64,000 nt of DNA from Amylostereum areolatum (lineage: Eukaryota > Basidiomycota > Agaricomycetes > Russulales > Stereaceae), in assembly GCA_012932865.1 (NCBI GenBank), contig SAXG01000013.1, positions 682,001 to 746,000 on the forward strand, given 5' to 3'. Position numbers and translations under genes: made by a program. Shown in pieces: positions 45,436-58,110 of this stretch (position 1 is its first letter; each line of letters begins with the position of its first letter). The notes below the pieces were generated by a model, which was not told the DNA's origin, ran no database searches, and saw only the letters and a program-made list of their open reading frames with translations.

Positions 45436-47890
45436 ATGTCGTCCACCGCGAGCCCGCGCCAGGCGATCAAGAAGGCCGCGAAGAAAGTCACCTCCGGCTT
45501 CCGTCGCGTCAAGGCACGGCTCTCCCACCACATACACCACAACCAAACCGATTCAGTTCGGTCCGATTCCGACAGTCATCTGTCCGATCAGGGAAGCGAG
45601 CGCTCGAACCGTCGAAGCAGTCACGGTCCGCTCGGGCCCTTCCTCGATCAGCTCGCCCACTCTCTTTCCTCCACTACCTTCCCCACCGTCTCCTCCATCC
45701 CCGTCCCCATCTTCCCCTTCGTCCCCCTCCCCTGCTCTCCGACCATGGAACCCACAAAGTTTGTACGCGAACGCTCGGTATCGACAATCTCGACACTAGG
45801 TCGAGACACGTCCTTCTCCGACGTCGGCAGCACCATCGAGGACGACGGCAATATGCTTGCAGGCCCACCAGGGGTCACAGAGCACTTGGACGCAGTCCCG
45901 GAGGCGCCGATGGCGGACGATCCCGCTGTCGCGTCGAGTGACGAGGAGTCAGCGCCTGAAGATGACGAACGGGCGGTTGAAGACGAGCAGGCAGTCGAGG
46001 ATAAGGAGCAGGAGGTCGAAGACGAAGGTCGCGGATGAGGCCTCCTCTCCTGCAACCAGTGGACCGGAGTCTCCTGCGGCCGACATCGATCCCTTCCTCA
46101 TCGACGACGAACCCGACGAGCCTGAACCCGCCACGCCCGTTCCTCCTCCGAGGCCGTCGTCTTCGGACACGTCCCTCCCCGCCGCGGAGAGCGAGGTCAC
46201 GCTCGCGACCGCCCCCTCCGTCCCGCTCGTCGAGGTGAACGTCACCAAGCCCGTCCCCGCCCTGCCCTCGTCCTCCTCCGACACCGAGTCGGAGCCGGAC
46301 GTCCCCGCCGTCTATCTCCCCCAGCTCGTCCTCCCGACCATGTTCCTCCCCATCCCGAACGTACGCCTCTCCTTCCATCTCACGTGGTGGTACACCCGCT
46401 CAACCCTGTATTATTAACTCGGACATTCGCACTCACTGTATCCCTTCCTTGTTGTGTGTACTATATCTTTATCCCTGTTGTACGATAGACCGACCCGTTG
46501 ACTACGCTCCTGACGAAATACATCCCGAATCCTGAACGCCGCCCCCCGCGCGATCTCTCCGGCGAGTGGACCCGCACCGACTTCCACACCCTCGTCGTAA
46601 GTTCCTCCGCCCGAGACGTTCTTCGGTGGCAGTTTCGTGATGCTTTGGCCCGCAGATGACCCACAGCTGGCGCGCGCTCGCGCGGATGGCCCGCGACAGA
46701 CTGGTGCAAGCCGATCCCGAAGATCTTCCCCTCGTCTTCAGCGTGCGTCCATCCTTTAGGTCTGCCGGGCGACGATCCACGGTCCTGACGCGTCCCAGCT
46801 CTGGTACCTCCGCCTGTCCTCCCTCGCCCGTCTCCGGCTCTTCAACCAAACCTCCGCCGAATCCACCAACCTCTTCACCGCGCTCGCCGCCGTCCAGCCC
46901 GCCGCCGCCCGCGCCCACGTCCTCGACGCCCTCCTGCCCTTCGAGCTCGAGGTGCTGCACGCGCGCGTGAGCTACTGGGCGGGCGACCCCGACGCGTACG
47001 CGGATGCGCTCGCGGGGCTGCTCAGGAAGTGTCGGGCGCGCGCGAGGAAGGCGAGGACGGAGAGCGAGAGGGGCATGTGGAGGGAGAGGGCGGCGCGCGT
47101 GGGGCTGATCACCGGCGTCGCAGTTCGTCGAGAGGAAGGTGCGTGTATGCGTGTATGCGTGCATCTCACCTCCCTTTCGCTCAGTCGCCGTGCTCGCAGG
47201 ACTTCGCCGCCGCGACGGCCCTTCTCGAGCCTCTCCTCGCGCAGCCCGCCTTCCCGCCCGCGCCCTCCCTCCGCTCGGCCCTCGCGCGCATCTATCTCCA
47301 AGCGGGCAACGTCGCCGCGGCCGAGCGCCACTTCGCGATCAACGCGCGCGACCCGGGCGTGGAGAGCGCGACGAAGGAGCTCGACCAGGCGTTCGTGGAG
47401 GCGGCGCGGGGCGAGTGGGAGAGCGTGGTGGGAAGGCTGAGGGGAGTCGTCAAGGAGGACGCGGGGAATTACGCGGTGAGTTTTACTGATAGTCTGGAAG
47501 GCGGTAGGGACTGATGGTGTGGTTAGGCCGTGAATAATCTGGCGGTGGCGCTGCTGAGCGAGGGGAAGATCAAGGAGGTGCGTTACTGAGTGAGCTCGGG
47601 GGTCGCGCTGGGGACTGACCGTGTCTGTGTACAGGGCATCGAAGTCCTCGAGGCGGCGTTGCGCGCTGCGCCCGCCGCGCTCGCGATGGCGGAACCGTTC
47701 CTATTCAACCTCTGTACGCCTCCCTCTGTTTCATTCCTTTCATGCGAGTGATGCTGACCGTCGTCCAGCCACTCTTTATGAGCTTCGCTCCGCCGTCGCG
47801 GCCGATAAGAAGCGCGAGCTGCTGGTCGAGGTGGCGAAGTGGAGCGGGGACGGGCTGAGGACGACGTGCTTGAAGATGCCGGCGAACTGA
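45436..47890 (+). CDS. TRAPPC12: TRAPPC12-like TPR protein (TRAPP vesicle-tethering complex)
   Basis: The C-terminal half matches TRAPPC12/TTC15, a TPR subunit of metazoan TRAPPIII acting in ER-Golgi traffic. Markers are LPIPNTDPLTTLLTKYIPNP, FHTLVMTHSWRALARMARDR, LWYLRLSSLARLRLF, DFAAATALLEPLL, LARIYLQAGNVAAAERHFA, NNLAVALLSEGKIKEGIEVL and the ending TLYELRSAVAADKK, CLKMPAN. The N-terminal third is acidic, Ser/Pro-rich and disordered. Introns are short (for example 47143-47200). The frame shifts at 46025-46026 (AA for A) and 47114-47115 (GG for G). Removing one base at each gives DEVADEASSP and ITASQFVERKDF. The start is uncertain: ATG 45436 (MSSTASPRQ) or ATG 45745 (MEPTKFVRER). Confidence 0.78.
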
Positions 47891-48463
47891 GGGGGGGGAA
47901 TGAATTGAGGAAGGAGCGATAGGTTTTCTTTTTCTATCCAACTTGTTGCGGGTGGGTCGTGCGCGGGTAGGCATTGGTAACTCAGGATAGTTGCATGCGG
48001 ACTGCGTGTGTCTCCCATTTTATCCCCGTCTTCGACTGGCAGCCATGGCACATTCCATGCTCTGCGCCGATCTCTGCAGAGATTTCTTCTCCTGTAGGCT
48101 GTGATGAAAGCAAACGGTATAAGTTGGTTATCTCCGCGGAAGGCAAGTAGTCTAAATAATCCGTGAGCAGATTCTTCCCACTGCCGGTTGCATTCCTTCT
48201 ACCGTCGCTCTCGCACCATCCCTCTCGAATCCTTATCCTGCTCCTCCTCCATCGTTCAACTGCTCTCGACATGCTGTTCCTTCTGCATGACCGACTGTTG
48301 CTGAGTGCTGCGAACTGTCTCGGCATGTGCCGGATCAGCGGAGCGGTATGACGCCCTGGCCCCTCGAGCTCTCGAGAGGAACGTCACCGCACCTCATCCC
48401 TGTCCTCCACCCAACCCCCCGTCGTCCTTTGCTGCTGGGTCACAACTTTTGACGACATTCGAT
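47891..48463. other. Intergenic interval, TRAPPC12 to ARE2
   Basis: About 570 bp between two plus-strand genes, containing the TRAPPC12 3' end and the ARE2 promoter. Pyrimidine-rich stretches near 48170-48260 are typical of fungal promoters. No gene is seen. Confidence 0.35.
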
Positions 48464-50634
48464 ATGTCCAGGTTCGCATTCCCCGCCTGCGTTCTGAATG
48501 CCCTGCTGACAGTTTGTCCAGTGAACCGACCATCACCGTCACGAAAGCCGAGCTGCACATGAAGCATCCTCCGAATGGGAAGGACCTCGGCGCAGACGCC
48601 AACTTGGCGGCCAAGGTAAACGGGGAGGCCATCACGACCAACGAGGGGACCCTCTACATGTCCAAGCCCTACCGATCCCGCAACAGCAAAAAGCTCAAGA
48701 CCGCGCTCGCCTTCGTCCCCCGGCGCTCCGCCTTCGACATCTCCAACGAGGAGTCGAGCAAGAACCACTTCAGGGTGCGCTCTCCCCTCTTCGCAGCGGG
48801 ATACGGGCTGACGCGCGGACAGGGCTTCTTCTCGCTGTTCTGGATATCCATCTTCATCTTCACCATGCGCACGTACATTCGGAGCTTCCAAGACCACGGA
48901 CGGCCGCTCAACCTCGAACTGGCCACCCTGTTCTCCCGCGACGCCCGCGTGCTCGCTCTCAGCGACGCCGTCCTCGTCCTCAGCACCTCCATCTGCGTCC
49001 CTTTCGCCAAGGCCGTGCGCAATGGCTGGATCAAGTACTACTGGACCGGCGTCGCGCTCCAACACCTGCTCCAAACCTTCATCCTTTTCGCGGCCGTCAA
49101 ATGGACGTTCAACCGGTATGTCGCTTCACAACTCCTCGTCGTCGTCCAGTCCCGACTGTTCTCAGCCAGTGGCCGTGGGTGCAGTCCGGCTTCCTCACGC
49201 TGCACACCCTCGTGATGATCATGAAGATGCACTCGTACATGTCCGTCAACGGCTCCCTCAAAAACACCTCCAAGCTCCGCGACAAGGTGTTCGCCCAACT
49301 GCTCGAGGCGACGTCCCGCGTCGGCGGCTTCGACGCTGCCCTCGCCGCCGCCAAAGCGAGGCGCGCCGAATTGGACGCCGGTCCCTCCTCCTCCGCGAGC
49401 ACGCCCGCAGTCGGCACGCCCGACCTGCCCGCCGGCGCCACGACGTCGTACATGGACGCTTCCGCCGCCGCGATGCTGCGCAACAGGCTCTTGAAGGCGC
49501 AGAACGGCGTCCAGCCCCAGGCAGTCGATGCCGAGGACGTGAAGAAGGCCGAACGCGCGCCCACGCCCCACCCGCTCGTCGACCATCCGGACTCGCAGAT
49601 CGCGGATCTGGCGTTGGAGTACAGCGAGCTGGATGCGGATCTGGTGTCGTCAGGCCCGGAATACGTGCGGTGGCCAGAGAACATCACTTACAAGAACTTC
49701 GCGATGTACATGCTCATTCCTTCGCTGGTGTACGATCTCGAGTATCCCGCGGACGAACCGGTATGTTGACCTCTTTATTGCACTTAAGCTGTAGCTTATT
49801 TTTCCCCCCCTAGCATTCGACCTTTGTATGTTTTCGAGAAGACGGTCGCGACCTTTGGCACGTTTGCCCTTTTGTACACGATGACGGAGACTTTCATCAT
49901 TCCGGTGACCAAGATCGAGCAATCGTTCTTCATGTCGCTTTTGGACCTGGCGCTGCCGTTCATGGTCGCGTATCTCCTCCTGTTCTACATCATGTTTGGT
50001 GCGTATGCCTCTTTTCCCGTCGCCTTCCGTCTTCTGACCCAACTTTCAGAATGCATCTGCAACGGATTCGCAGAAGCTGTCTTAGTACGCCGTCATCTAT
50101 ACCCTCTCTACCCTGTCCTGACTCCGTCATTCATGTCCAGCTTTGCGGATCGGGAATTCTACGAGGACTGGGTAAGTCGTTTGTTCCGTTACGGTGACGG
50201 AATGCTGATGGCCTGCAGTGGAACTCGACCTCCACGGAAGAGTACTCGCGCAAGTGGAACAAGCCCGTGCACACCTTCCTGCTTCGTCACGTCTACGCGT
50301 CGACGATCAGCTCGCTGCACTTTTCGCGCTCGCAAGCGATGTTCGCGACGTTCCTCCTCAGCGCGTGTGCCCATGAGCTCGTCATGACGATCGTCTCGCA
50401 GAAGATTCGGTATGTGGACCTGTCATTCCACGTGTCTCCGACCACGGTGTTGACGTGGTGTGTTCGTCGTGTGGTAGGATGTACCTGTTTACGATGCAGC
50501 TCATCCAAATCCCGATGATCATGGTCCAACGCCTGCCAGCGATCAAGAACAACAAGATGTTGGGCAACGTGGTGTTCTGGCTTGGTCTGTTCGCAGGGTT
50601 CCCCATGCTCTGCGTGGCGTATGTGACGTATTGA
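48464..50634 (+). CDS. ARE2: Sterol O-acyltransferase (ACAT/DGAT1 type MBOAT enzyme)
   Basis: An ER membrane enzyme that esterifies sterols with fatty acyl-CoA for storage in lipid droplets. ATG 48464 gives MS, then an intron, then SEPTITVTKAEL. Diagnostic parts are SFQDHGRPLNLEL, TLHTLVMIMKMHSYM, PEYVRWPENITYKNFAMYML, SLVYDLEYPADEP, the FYEDWWNS signature, KWNKPVHTFLLRHVY, and the MBOAT histidine in SACAHELVM. Hydrophobic stretches throughout fit 8-9 membrane helices. Introns lie near 49118-49167, 49761-49812, 50000-50048 and others. Two single-base frame problems sit at 49760-49761, right at a donor site, and at 50074-50075. Dropping one base at each restores PIRPLYVFEK and GFAELSYFADREFY. 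The gene is otherwise complete. Confidence 0.9.
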
Positions 50635-51137
50635 GGCGCGTGGTTGGGTTGGAACTTGCATATGAGATTACCATCGATTTTCTTCTTTTTCTTCCGTTTA
50701 CTCTCGCTCGCTACACATTCGACGATGGGCCTATGTTTCGTAGTTCTTCGTTATAATACAACTAGACAGTAATCGGGTTTCCAATAGACATTGTGGATCG
50801 CACGCGGACGACGTCACAAGCCTGGCGGGCCGGGAGCAGCGTCGGAGGCCAACAACATCCAACAAAGCGCCCAAAGGCGGGACGCGCGCTGTTCTCTCCA
50901 GCGACGACCACCCGTCCCGCCATCATCGTCCTCGACCCCGCCGCGTAGAGGATCCGTCGTGCTTTGTCTGGGTGCCGTTTCGTATACCCCCTCCGCCGTT
51001 CACGACCCCCGTCGCTCGACGGATCCTCGCACCTCCCCCGACCTCCAACCGAAACCCGAACCCGAACCCGTCTCCGTCCTTTCGTCACATTACTTTCTTT
51101 TCCCGCCCCCTTTACCACGTCCCCCCGCCACTCCCCC
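50635..51137. other. Intergenic interval, ARE2 to KAR9
   Basis: About 500 bp containing the ARE2 3' end and the promoter and leader of the next plus-strand gene. A long open frame starting at 50791 runs through it, but its first part looks like chance coding in GC-rich DNA. The real start is probably ATG 51138. Confidence 0.35.
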
Positions 51138-54100
51138 ATGTCCGACGCCGCGCACTCAAGTGGCTCTAGCTCTCATTCGGGATCACGCCGTAGCTTCCAT
51201 AGTAATGGCAACGACGACGGCGCCCCGCCCTCCCCCGCGCCCTCGTTCTCCGGCGGTTCCTCCAGCTCGTCCGACGCGATGTCGTTGGATCAGGCGGACG
51301 AAGGTATGTCGCTCTCTGCCCGACCCCGCCCGCATGCTCATGAGAGGGGGTGTTGCAGAGAACGCGACCATCACTGCCCATCGCTTGCCGCAGAAGAAGC
51401 AGAGCATCGAGTACGTCGCCGTGTTGATGTGCCCCGCCCCGCTGTCCGCCGCCGCTCACGCCCCTCCCGCAGCGACCTCCAGCTGCTCGCCATCTCCACC
51501 CACATCACCGAGCTCTCCTACAGCATCTCCGACATCCAAACGCGCATATTCGGTGCGTGGCCGTCGGGGCGGCCCCCCCCCCCCCCCCCCCCCCCTTCGC
51601 ATCTTTTTTTCTCGGATCGCTGATTCTCCCGCGCACGACCGCAGAAATCCAAGAGCTCCGCCACAAATCACAGTCGCTGGGCGATGCGGCGGGCGCGACG
51701 AGCGTGATCGACCAGTCGCTCATGGCTCTCGACGAGCGCCTCGAGAACGTGTCTCAGGGCGTGAAGACCGTCGCGGAGTCCCTCGCCCCCCTCCTGGAGA
51801 CCGCGCGCACGCCCAGGCCCGAGGCCCCCGCGGACGCCACGAGCGAACGTGCGGTCCTCCTGCGCAAGCACGCGACGTTCGTGGCGGACTGGGAGACCGT
51901 GCAGGAGGAGAGCGACGTCCTCCGCGAGGAGCTCAAGGAGGACAAGTGGCTCACCGTGTTCCGGACCGTGACGGAGCAGGCGGACGGGATGATGTCCAGC
52001 CTGGAGAAGGCCGTCAACCGCTGCCAGGTGCGTCGCGCGCGTTTCCGCGGTGCTGTCCGGCGGGGGTCAGGCTGACGCGCGTCGTTCATCTAGGACTTCA
52101 TATGGCAGGTGCATCGATACGGGCCGGACGAGTCTTTGTCGCCGTCCTCCTCGCACGCGTCCATGGGCTCGACGCGCTCGGAAAAGTCCCCGCTTGGTTT
52201 AGACGTGTGGCAATCGCTCTTGGACTCGTTCGAGGCGAAGAAGAAGTGCGTGCTCGTATTTCCATGCACGTCACCTGCACGAGGCTGATGGGGCGCGGCA
52301 GACATTACATGCCCGCCACGACGAAGGTGCTCTCCATCATCGACAAGGGCGTCCAGGATCGCGTCACGAAGAACGGCGAGTGTCTGCGCCGGCACGCCGA
52401 GTCGACCCAGCGTTGGAAGCTGCTCCGAGAGCGCATCGCCCGCACAGAAGGCGAGATGGAGAGCGTGCGCAAGGTCATCTCCGGAGGCGATATCACACCG
52501 AGCGAGAGCGGCGGGTCGACCACGTCCGGGCCCACGTCCAAATCCAAGAGTCGCAACGGATACCTGACGCCGCCCAGCGGTTCCGGGTCGGTGTCAGGCA
52601 AGAAGTCCCGTGGGATCAGCTCGAATAGCACCCTCTCGCGCTCGATCTCGCCCTTCCGCAAGTTTGCGCGCAAGCTTACGGGGTCGAGTTCGAAGTCGCC
52701 TCCCGTCCTTACACCGACCGCCCAGGGGAAGCAAACACACGCCCCACGCACGCCGTCTTCAGAGCCCGTGAGGACCGTCCGCCATCGTGCGTCGATCCTC
52801 GGGTTCGGCGCCCACCATCCTGTCACTCCGGTCACCCCGGAACGACCTGGTCACAAATACTCCCAGTCGATGACGCCCGACTCGTCGCCCAGCACGCGGC
52901 GGTTCGAGGCGGACCAAGACATCACAATCAAAGCCCGCGGGCTGGGGAAGCAGCCGTGGAACTCGTCGACCAAGGTCGAGCCAGGACCCAGGCTAACGCG
53001 CCGACCATCCACCTCCGGTGGATTCCACTCCGACCTTCCGCCAGTCCCAGGCATACCGTCCAACGGCGGTTCGCCCTACAAGCGCAGTCTATCCCGGAGC
53101 TCCATGTCCTCGTCGCGTCCTTGGTCGCCCATGTCGTCCACCGTATCGATCGGTCTTTCTCTGTCCTCCAATACCCCCATGCATCAACGATCTCCGTCCC
53201 GTTCTCAAGGCGTCCGTCCGCCTTCTCGCACACAGTACCAACCTGCACGTCCCCCCTCTCGCTCTCAGCATCCGCCTCGCGCCCCTTCTCGCTCGCAAAC
53301 GCCTCTCGTATCGGCACTGTCGCCCCGGTCGCGGCCAAAGACGCCCTCCTGCATACCCTCGCCAGTCACGAATCGCTTCAACACGATATCCGGCATGTCA
53401 AGAGCGCCCTCGGCCGCGGGCTGGGACGACGACGACTACGACGCGCCCACCTCCCTCATGCAGCGCGCGTTCTCGCCCTCGGGCCTCCCCCCCCGCGCCA
53501 TCACCCCAGGCGGCACTCTCGCGCCCCTGCCCCGCCCGCCCAGCCGCTCGATGATCCCCGCGCCCGTCTTCCAGTTCTCCTCGCCCTCCCGCCCGGGCTC
53601 GGCGCTGTCCGACAACCGCTCCGCGAGCCCGACGCAGTCCACCACGTCCTCCTTCCGCCTCTCCGCCCTGCGCTCCCAAACGCCCGAGTCCGCGCTCCGC
53701 GCCCGCGCGCAGCAGGGGCCGCTCTCCCCGGGCCACGGCCACGGCCACAGCCAGAGCCTGAGCCCGGGCACGGCCGGGTACAGCGTCAAGACGATCCGGC
53801 CGTCGCTCGCGAACAAGATGCCGCCCTCCGCCTTCCGCGAGGCGTCCTCCCCGCGCACGCCCTCGCGCTCCGGGTCGCGCGCGGGCGCGTACACGCCCAA
53901 CCAGGACGCGAGCCCGACGCACCTGTACACGCCCGCGCACACGCGCGACCCGCTCGACACCGAGGTGGCCGCGATCGTGAACTCGGTCGCGCACGGGCTG
54001 CTGGTGGAGCGCGTCGACCCGCCGCTGAAGAAGGCGCCGAAGGAGGGCGAGGAGATCCGGGCGCAGTACGCGTTCACGAACGCGATCGCGCGCAAGCTGG

Positions 54101-54312
54101 TGACGTGCCGGCTGACGACGCTGTCGCGGGCGAACGCGAAGGGGGAGACGTCGACGGCGACGAAGAAGGTGATGGTGCGCGTCGGAGGCGGTGCGTTCCT
54201 TTCTTGTTCTTGTTCGTGACAACATATACGGGAAACGAAGCTGATCGGGAAACCGTGCACAGGATGGCAAGATCTACAGCTGTACATGCTGAACCGCCAG
54301 GCGGGCATGTAG
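51138..54312 (+). CDS. KAR9: Kar9-like microtubule protein with C-terminal GAR domain
   Basis: ATG 51138 gives MSDAAHSSGSSSHSGSRRSF. Short exons follow to DLQLLAISTHITELSYSISD and EIQELRHKSQSLGD, then a coiled-coil-rich region (SLMALDERLENVSQGVKTVA, FRTVTEQADGMMSSLEKAVN). A long Ser/Pro/Arg-rich linker leads to DPLDTEVAAIVNSVAHGLLV and the GAR (Gas2-related) microtubule-binding domain, ending GWQDLQLYMLNRQAGM after an intron (54193-54261). Kar9 proteins guide spindles and nuclei by linking microtubule tips to actin-based transport through EB1. Two SxIP motifs, SCIP (53347-53358) and SMIP (53548-53559), lie in the linker and fit EB1/Bim1 binding. An intron at 51555-51644 contains a run of 23 C. 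Confidence 0.78.
51573..51595 (+). repeat. Poly-C run of 23 inside an intron
   Basis: Twenty-three consecutive C within the intron before EIQELRH. Its length is likely to be unstable and may be misread. Confidence 0.8.
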
Positions 54313-54941
54313 CAAAGTCCCGTCCGCCCGCTTGGTGAAGTGAAGGCCTCGTTTCGAATGTGAATTTGTAAGCACGTCGGTGTAATCTCCCCTCCCCCCC
54401 GCTGTCCAGTGTCCAGTCCCACATACGCGTACAGTATGCGAAGTCTCTCTTTCCCCCCTCGACTCCCTCTGCTACATACCGCATCGTGACGCCCTTCATG
54501 CCCTTTATGCCTCCTCCTTCTCGTCCCTCTTCTCTCCGTTGTTTTTCATCGCATGTCGTACTTGTTAGTGTCCATTTCGTACTTTACCCCCGGATGTGTG
54601 GACATGGCCCGATCGTCGTTAATGGTTCCTTCTCGCGGTGAAAGCAGTCCCCACTGCAGTGACTTGAACATCGTATCGTGCAGTGCGAGTGCGTTGAGGT
54701 CGGGGGCGCGGCAAGAAGAACGATGGACGGTACTATAAGCATATCGTACAAAGGCGCTCGCGCACGGAGCGATTACACACACGCGACAAAAGAGACACTG
54801 GCACAGACCCGAGCCTAACAAGAACTGGAAGGCAAAAAAAAGAGAACACGAAGATAATAAGAAAGCAGGTAAGTACTGTAAGTAAAGCAGATCGATTCGA
54901 TTCCGCACGATCCAACGAGCGTCCACCCGACTTCGCGCGCC
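54313..54941. other. Convergent 3' interval between KAR9 and CLR2
   Basis: About 630 bp between convergent stop codons. It contains the pyrimidine-rich 3' region of KAR9 and the AT-richer tail of CLR2. Nothing else is recognised. Confidence 0.35.
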
Positions 54942-57900
54942 TCAGCCCGCCTGGACGGGCACCGGCGCCCCGTCGACGTTCATCTGGGACGGCGCCGGCC
55001 CCGCGTCGACGCTCATCTGCGACGGTGCGGGCCCCGCCTCGGCCATCTCCACGTCGACGTCCATCGTCACGTCCCCGACCGCGACCCCGCCCCCACTCGC
55101 CTCGCCCACAGCCACAGCCGCTCCCGCCTCGTCCACAGCGTCTACGCCCGCACCTGCGCCTGCGCCTGCGCCTGCACCCTCCCCACCTGCGCCCGCACCC
55201 GCACTGACCCCCGCACCCGCACTGGCCCCCGCACCCGCACTCGCGCCGCCCTGATCCTCCCACCCGAGCGCGTCCTCCAGCCCGCCCTCCCGCCTCCCGC
55301 GCTCGGCCCACGACGCCCGCAGCACCCGCTCGCTCTCCTTGTCCGCCTCCTTCGCCGCCGCCGTCCGACTCGGGCTCCACGCGTACGGCTCGACCGAGTT
55401 CCCGAACCCGGGGCTGAGGCCCGCGAGCGAGAGCAGGAACTGGTTCTCGAGCGGCTTCGCCTTCGCCTTCGCCGCCTCCGCCCCGTGCTCCTTCGCCGCC
55501 GTCGCCGCCTCGGTTCCTCCCGCAGCAGCCTCCGCCTCCGCCTCCGCGTTGTCCTCGAACATCCTCTGCAGGATCGGGCGGAGCAGCGGGTGGCTGAGCA
55601 GCGCGGGGTAGTACCGCCCGCTGATGAGCGTGAGCGAGATCACGACCTCGTGTCCGGGCGCGAGGATCGGCCGGAACTTGTAGTTCTCCGGGGGCGCCGG
55701 GAGCGGGACGCTGGTCGCGCGTTGGACTTTGGACGCGGACGCGGAGGTGGAGGGCGCGGCGGCGGTGGTGGTGGTGGTGGTGGTGGTGGTGGTGGTGAGG
55801 ATCGGAGGCGCGGAGATGTCCGGTGGGGGAGGCGGTGGTGGGGTGGAGGAGGGCGCGGCGGACGTGGGCTGCGCCCCCTCGACGGCGACGACGGTAGACT
55901 CGACGGCGGCGATCGTACCCGCGGGCGCGGCCTCGACCGACGTCTTCCTCGGCGTGCTCGGGCCCTGCGCCTGCGCCGCGCGCGCGCGCGCCTCCGTCTC
56001 CTCCCAGTCCTCGTCCGCGAGCTCGTACAGCGTCCCGCTCGCGCGCGCCTCCGCGACGGACCCGCCCTCGCCGTCGGGGACGTCGACGACGAAGAGCGCG
56101 TCGAGCCGGAGGAACAGCCCGCGGTCGATCGCGCCGAGCTCCGCCTCGCCCGGCGCGGGCGCGGCCCCGCCCACGACCGCGAGCGTCGCCGCGGACGGGC
56201 CCGAGGGCGCGAAGATGTGCGGCGCGCCCTGCGGCGCGAGCTGCCGGCGCGAGGCCTTCAGGCGCACGAGCTCGTCCACCCAGATCCGCTCCGAGCCCCA
56301 CCACAGGCCCTGGTACCGCGTCTGCGTGGCCACGCCGGACGCGGGCAGCGTGCCGACGATGCGCCGGGTGAGCCGGCGGAGCTCGTCCGCGGACGCGCCC
56401 GGCGCGACGCTCGAGTGGCCGCGGGCGTCGACGCCGGTCTCGGGCGCGGCGGCGGACGCGGGCGAGGGCGGGGGCACGGCGAACCGGCACTCCCACTCGT
56501 CCGTCGGCGTCCAGTAGTGCGTGAGCGTGTTCGCGGTCTGGAGCGCGATGGAGTAGGGCGCGACGGCGGCGCGGAAGCGCGCGCCGCGGCGGGCGGGGTC
56601 GAGGTTGACGGCGTCGACGTCGGGCGGGCAGGGCACGAAGCTCGCGATGTCCGCGGCGTCGAGGGTGAGGTGCGCGGGCGGGACGGCGCCCATGGCGTTG
56701 AGGAGCTGCTGGGTGGGCGTGTAGCCGACGTAGGGCAGCGCGTTGGCGTCGAGGACGGTGGCGTCGTAGTTGATCCCGAGGAGCTTGACGGTGTACTCGG
56801 TGTGCTGCTCGACCGTCCACGGCGTCGGGCTCGCGTCCTCGTACTGCGCGCCCTCGGCGTCCTCGGGCCCTGGCGGGGGCGGCGGGACGTCCCGCGGGAT
56901 GGCCTCGGAGCGGACTTGGTGCTCCTTGACGAGCGCGGGCCAGAAGGCGATGTTGATGTCCTCGGCGTCGCCGAAGATCGGGGGCTGGAGCGCGACCCAG
57001 ATGAGCTCGCCCTCGCGGAACCAGCGGCGGAGGGGCAGGCCGAGGTCGGCGTACATGGCCTGGACGTCGTCGTAGCGGTTGTGGACCTTGTGCTGGCGCG
57101 GGGGCGAGTGCGCGCGGCTGGTGGGCGGGGGCGGGGGAGGCTTGACCTTGCGCTTTTGGACGACGGCGTAGGGGGGCGCGTTCTGGCGGACGCGACGGGC
57201 GCGGGGGCCGGCGTTGCGGGAGGGGTGGCTGGGGCCCGGGGTGGCGGCGGGTTGGGTGTAGCCGAGGCGGGCGCTGATCTGGCGCTGGGGGGTTTTGGTG
57301 CAGTACTTGCATTCGCAGTTGGCGCGGTCGAGGGTGGGATCGGTCATGAGCCAGTGGGCGTGCGCGACGAACTCGGGGATCGACCGGAAGCGCGGGACGT
57401 GGACGCAGCCTGCGGAGGTCGGGGCGTTAGGAAACAGCAGCCGGGGGAACGGGAAGAGGGGGGCACAAGCAGCGATGCGCAGACACACGCACCCGCCCTC
57501 GAGAACGGGATACATCGAGTGTCGAGAGGGGTTCGGCGTTCACCTGGAACGCGCCCACGGGGATGTGGATAGGCGCCGTGCCGGCGAGCGTCTCCCCCGG
57601 CGAGAAACGGCTGCGCCGTTCGCAGTGCCCAATGTACCAGCGATCGTCGTGGAAAGAACGCGTGCCGCGCTCACCGCGATCGAAGAAGGACTGACCGATG
57701 AGGTATGCGTCGTGCCGGGGGGCGGCGACGGCGCCTTTGTGGTGGTCGAAGAAGCCGTAGCCGTCGGGCCATTTCCTGAACACGTAGTTCTTCCCGCCTG
57801 CAAAAGCCCGCGCGAGAAAGCACGGTTCAGTCCCCCTTGAACAAAAAAAGCGAGGAAAACGGAGGAAGCGGGGGGACGCACTCTCCAGGCCCATCTTCTC

Positions 57901-58110
57901 GGCGACCTTCATCGCGATTTGGTGCTTCCACTTGAGGGAGGCGCCGACGTCCTCAGGGATGGGCTTGTAGAAGTTGACGGTGCCGTCGCGGTCGACGATC
58001 TGGGTGGTGTTCGGGGGCCAGCTCTTGCGGTCGCCGTCGGAGCGGGGGAAGTCGAGGAAGACGGCGGCGGGGGGCATGGCGTAGGCGGCGCTGAGGTTGC
58101 GGGTCGACAT
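54942..58110 (-). CDS. CLR2: Clr2-type heterochromatin silencing protein (SHREC subunit)
   Basis: The start at 58110 gives MSTRNLSAAYAMPPAAVFLD. The Clr2 N-terminal domain follows: FPRSDGDRKSWPPNTTQIVD, LKWKHQIAMKVAEKMGLES, YVFRKWPDGYGFFDHHKG, HDAYLIG, then FRSIPEFVAHAHWLMTD and the ANCECKYC cysteine pair. A second conserved block follows: LPLRRWFREGELIWVALQPP, INIAFWPALVKEH, VKLLGINYDATVLDANALPY. In fission yeast Clr2 belongs to SHREC, which deacetylates histones and compacts heterochromatin. The rest is long, Ala/Pro-rich and low in complexity, with a run of 11 Thr (about 55767-55800) and repeated SAGAGA-type segments at the end. Introns are clear in the N-terminal part (for example 57880-57799). 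Very high GC opens long shadow frames on the other strand. Confidence 0.82.

Noticed and set aside
53398..54270. Arg-rich ORFs antisense to the KAR9 end
   Set aside because: Shadow of the GAR-domain coding exon; no motif of its own.
54733..57312. 859-codon minus-strand frame overlapping CLR2 in another phase
   Set aside because: It is Pro/Arg/His-rich and out of phase with the Clr2 domain residues; a GC-driven shadow.
55485..57572. 695-codon open frame on the plus strand opposite CLR2
   Set aside because: It is an antisense shadow of a very GC-rich gene. Its Arg/Gly-rich translation has no family resemblance, while the minus frame contains the Clr2 domains.
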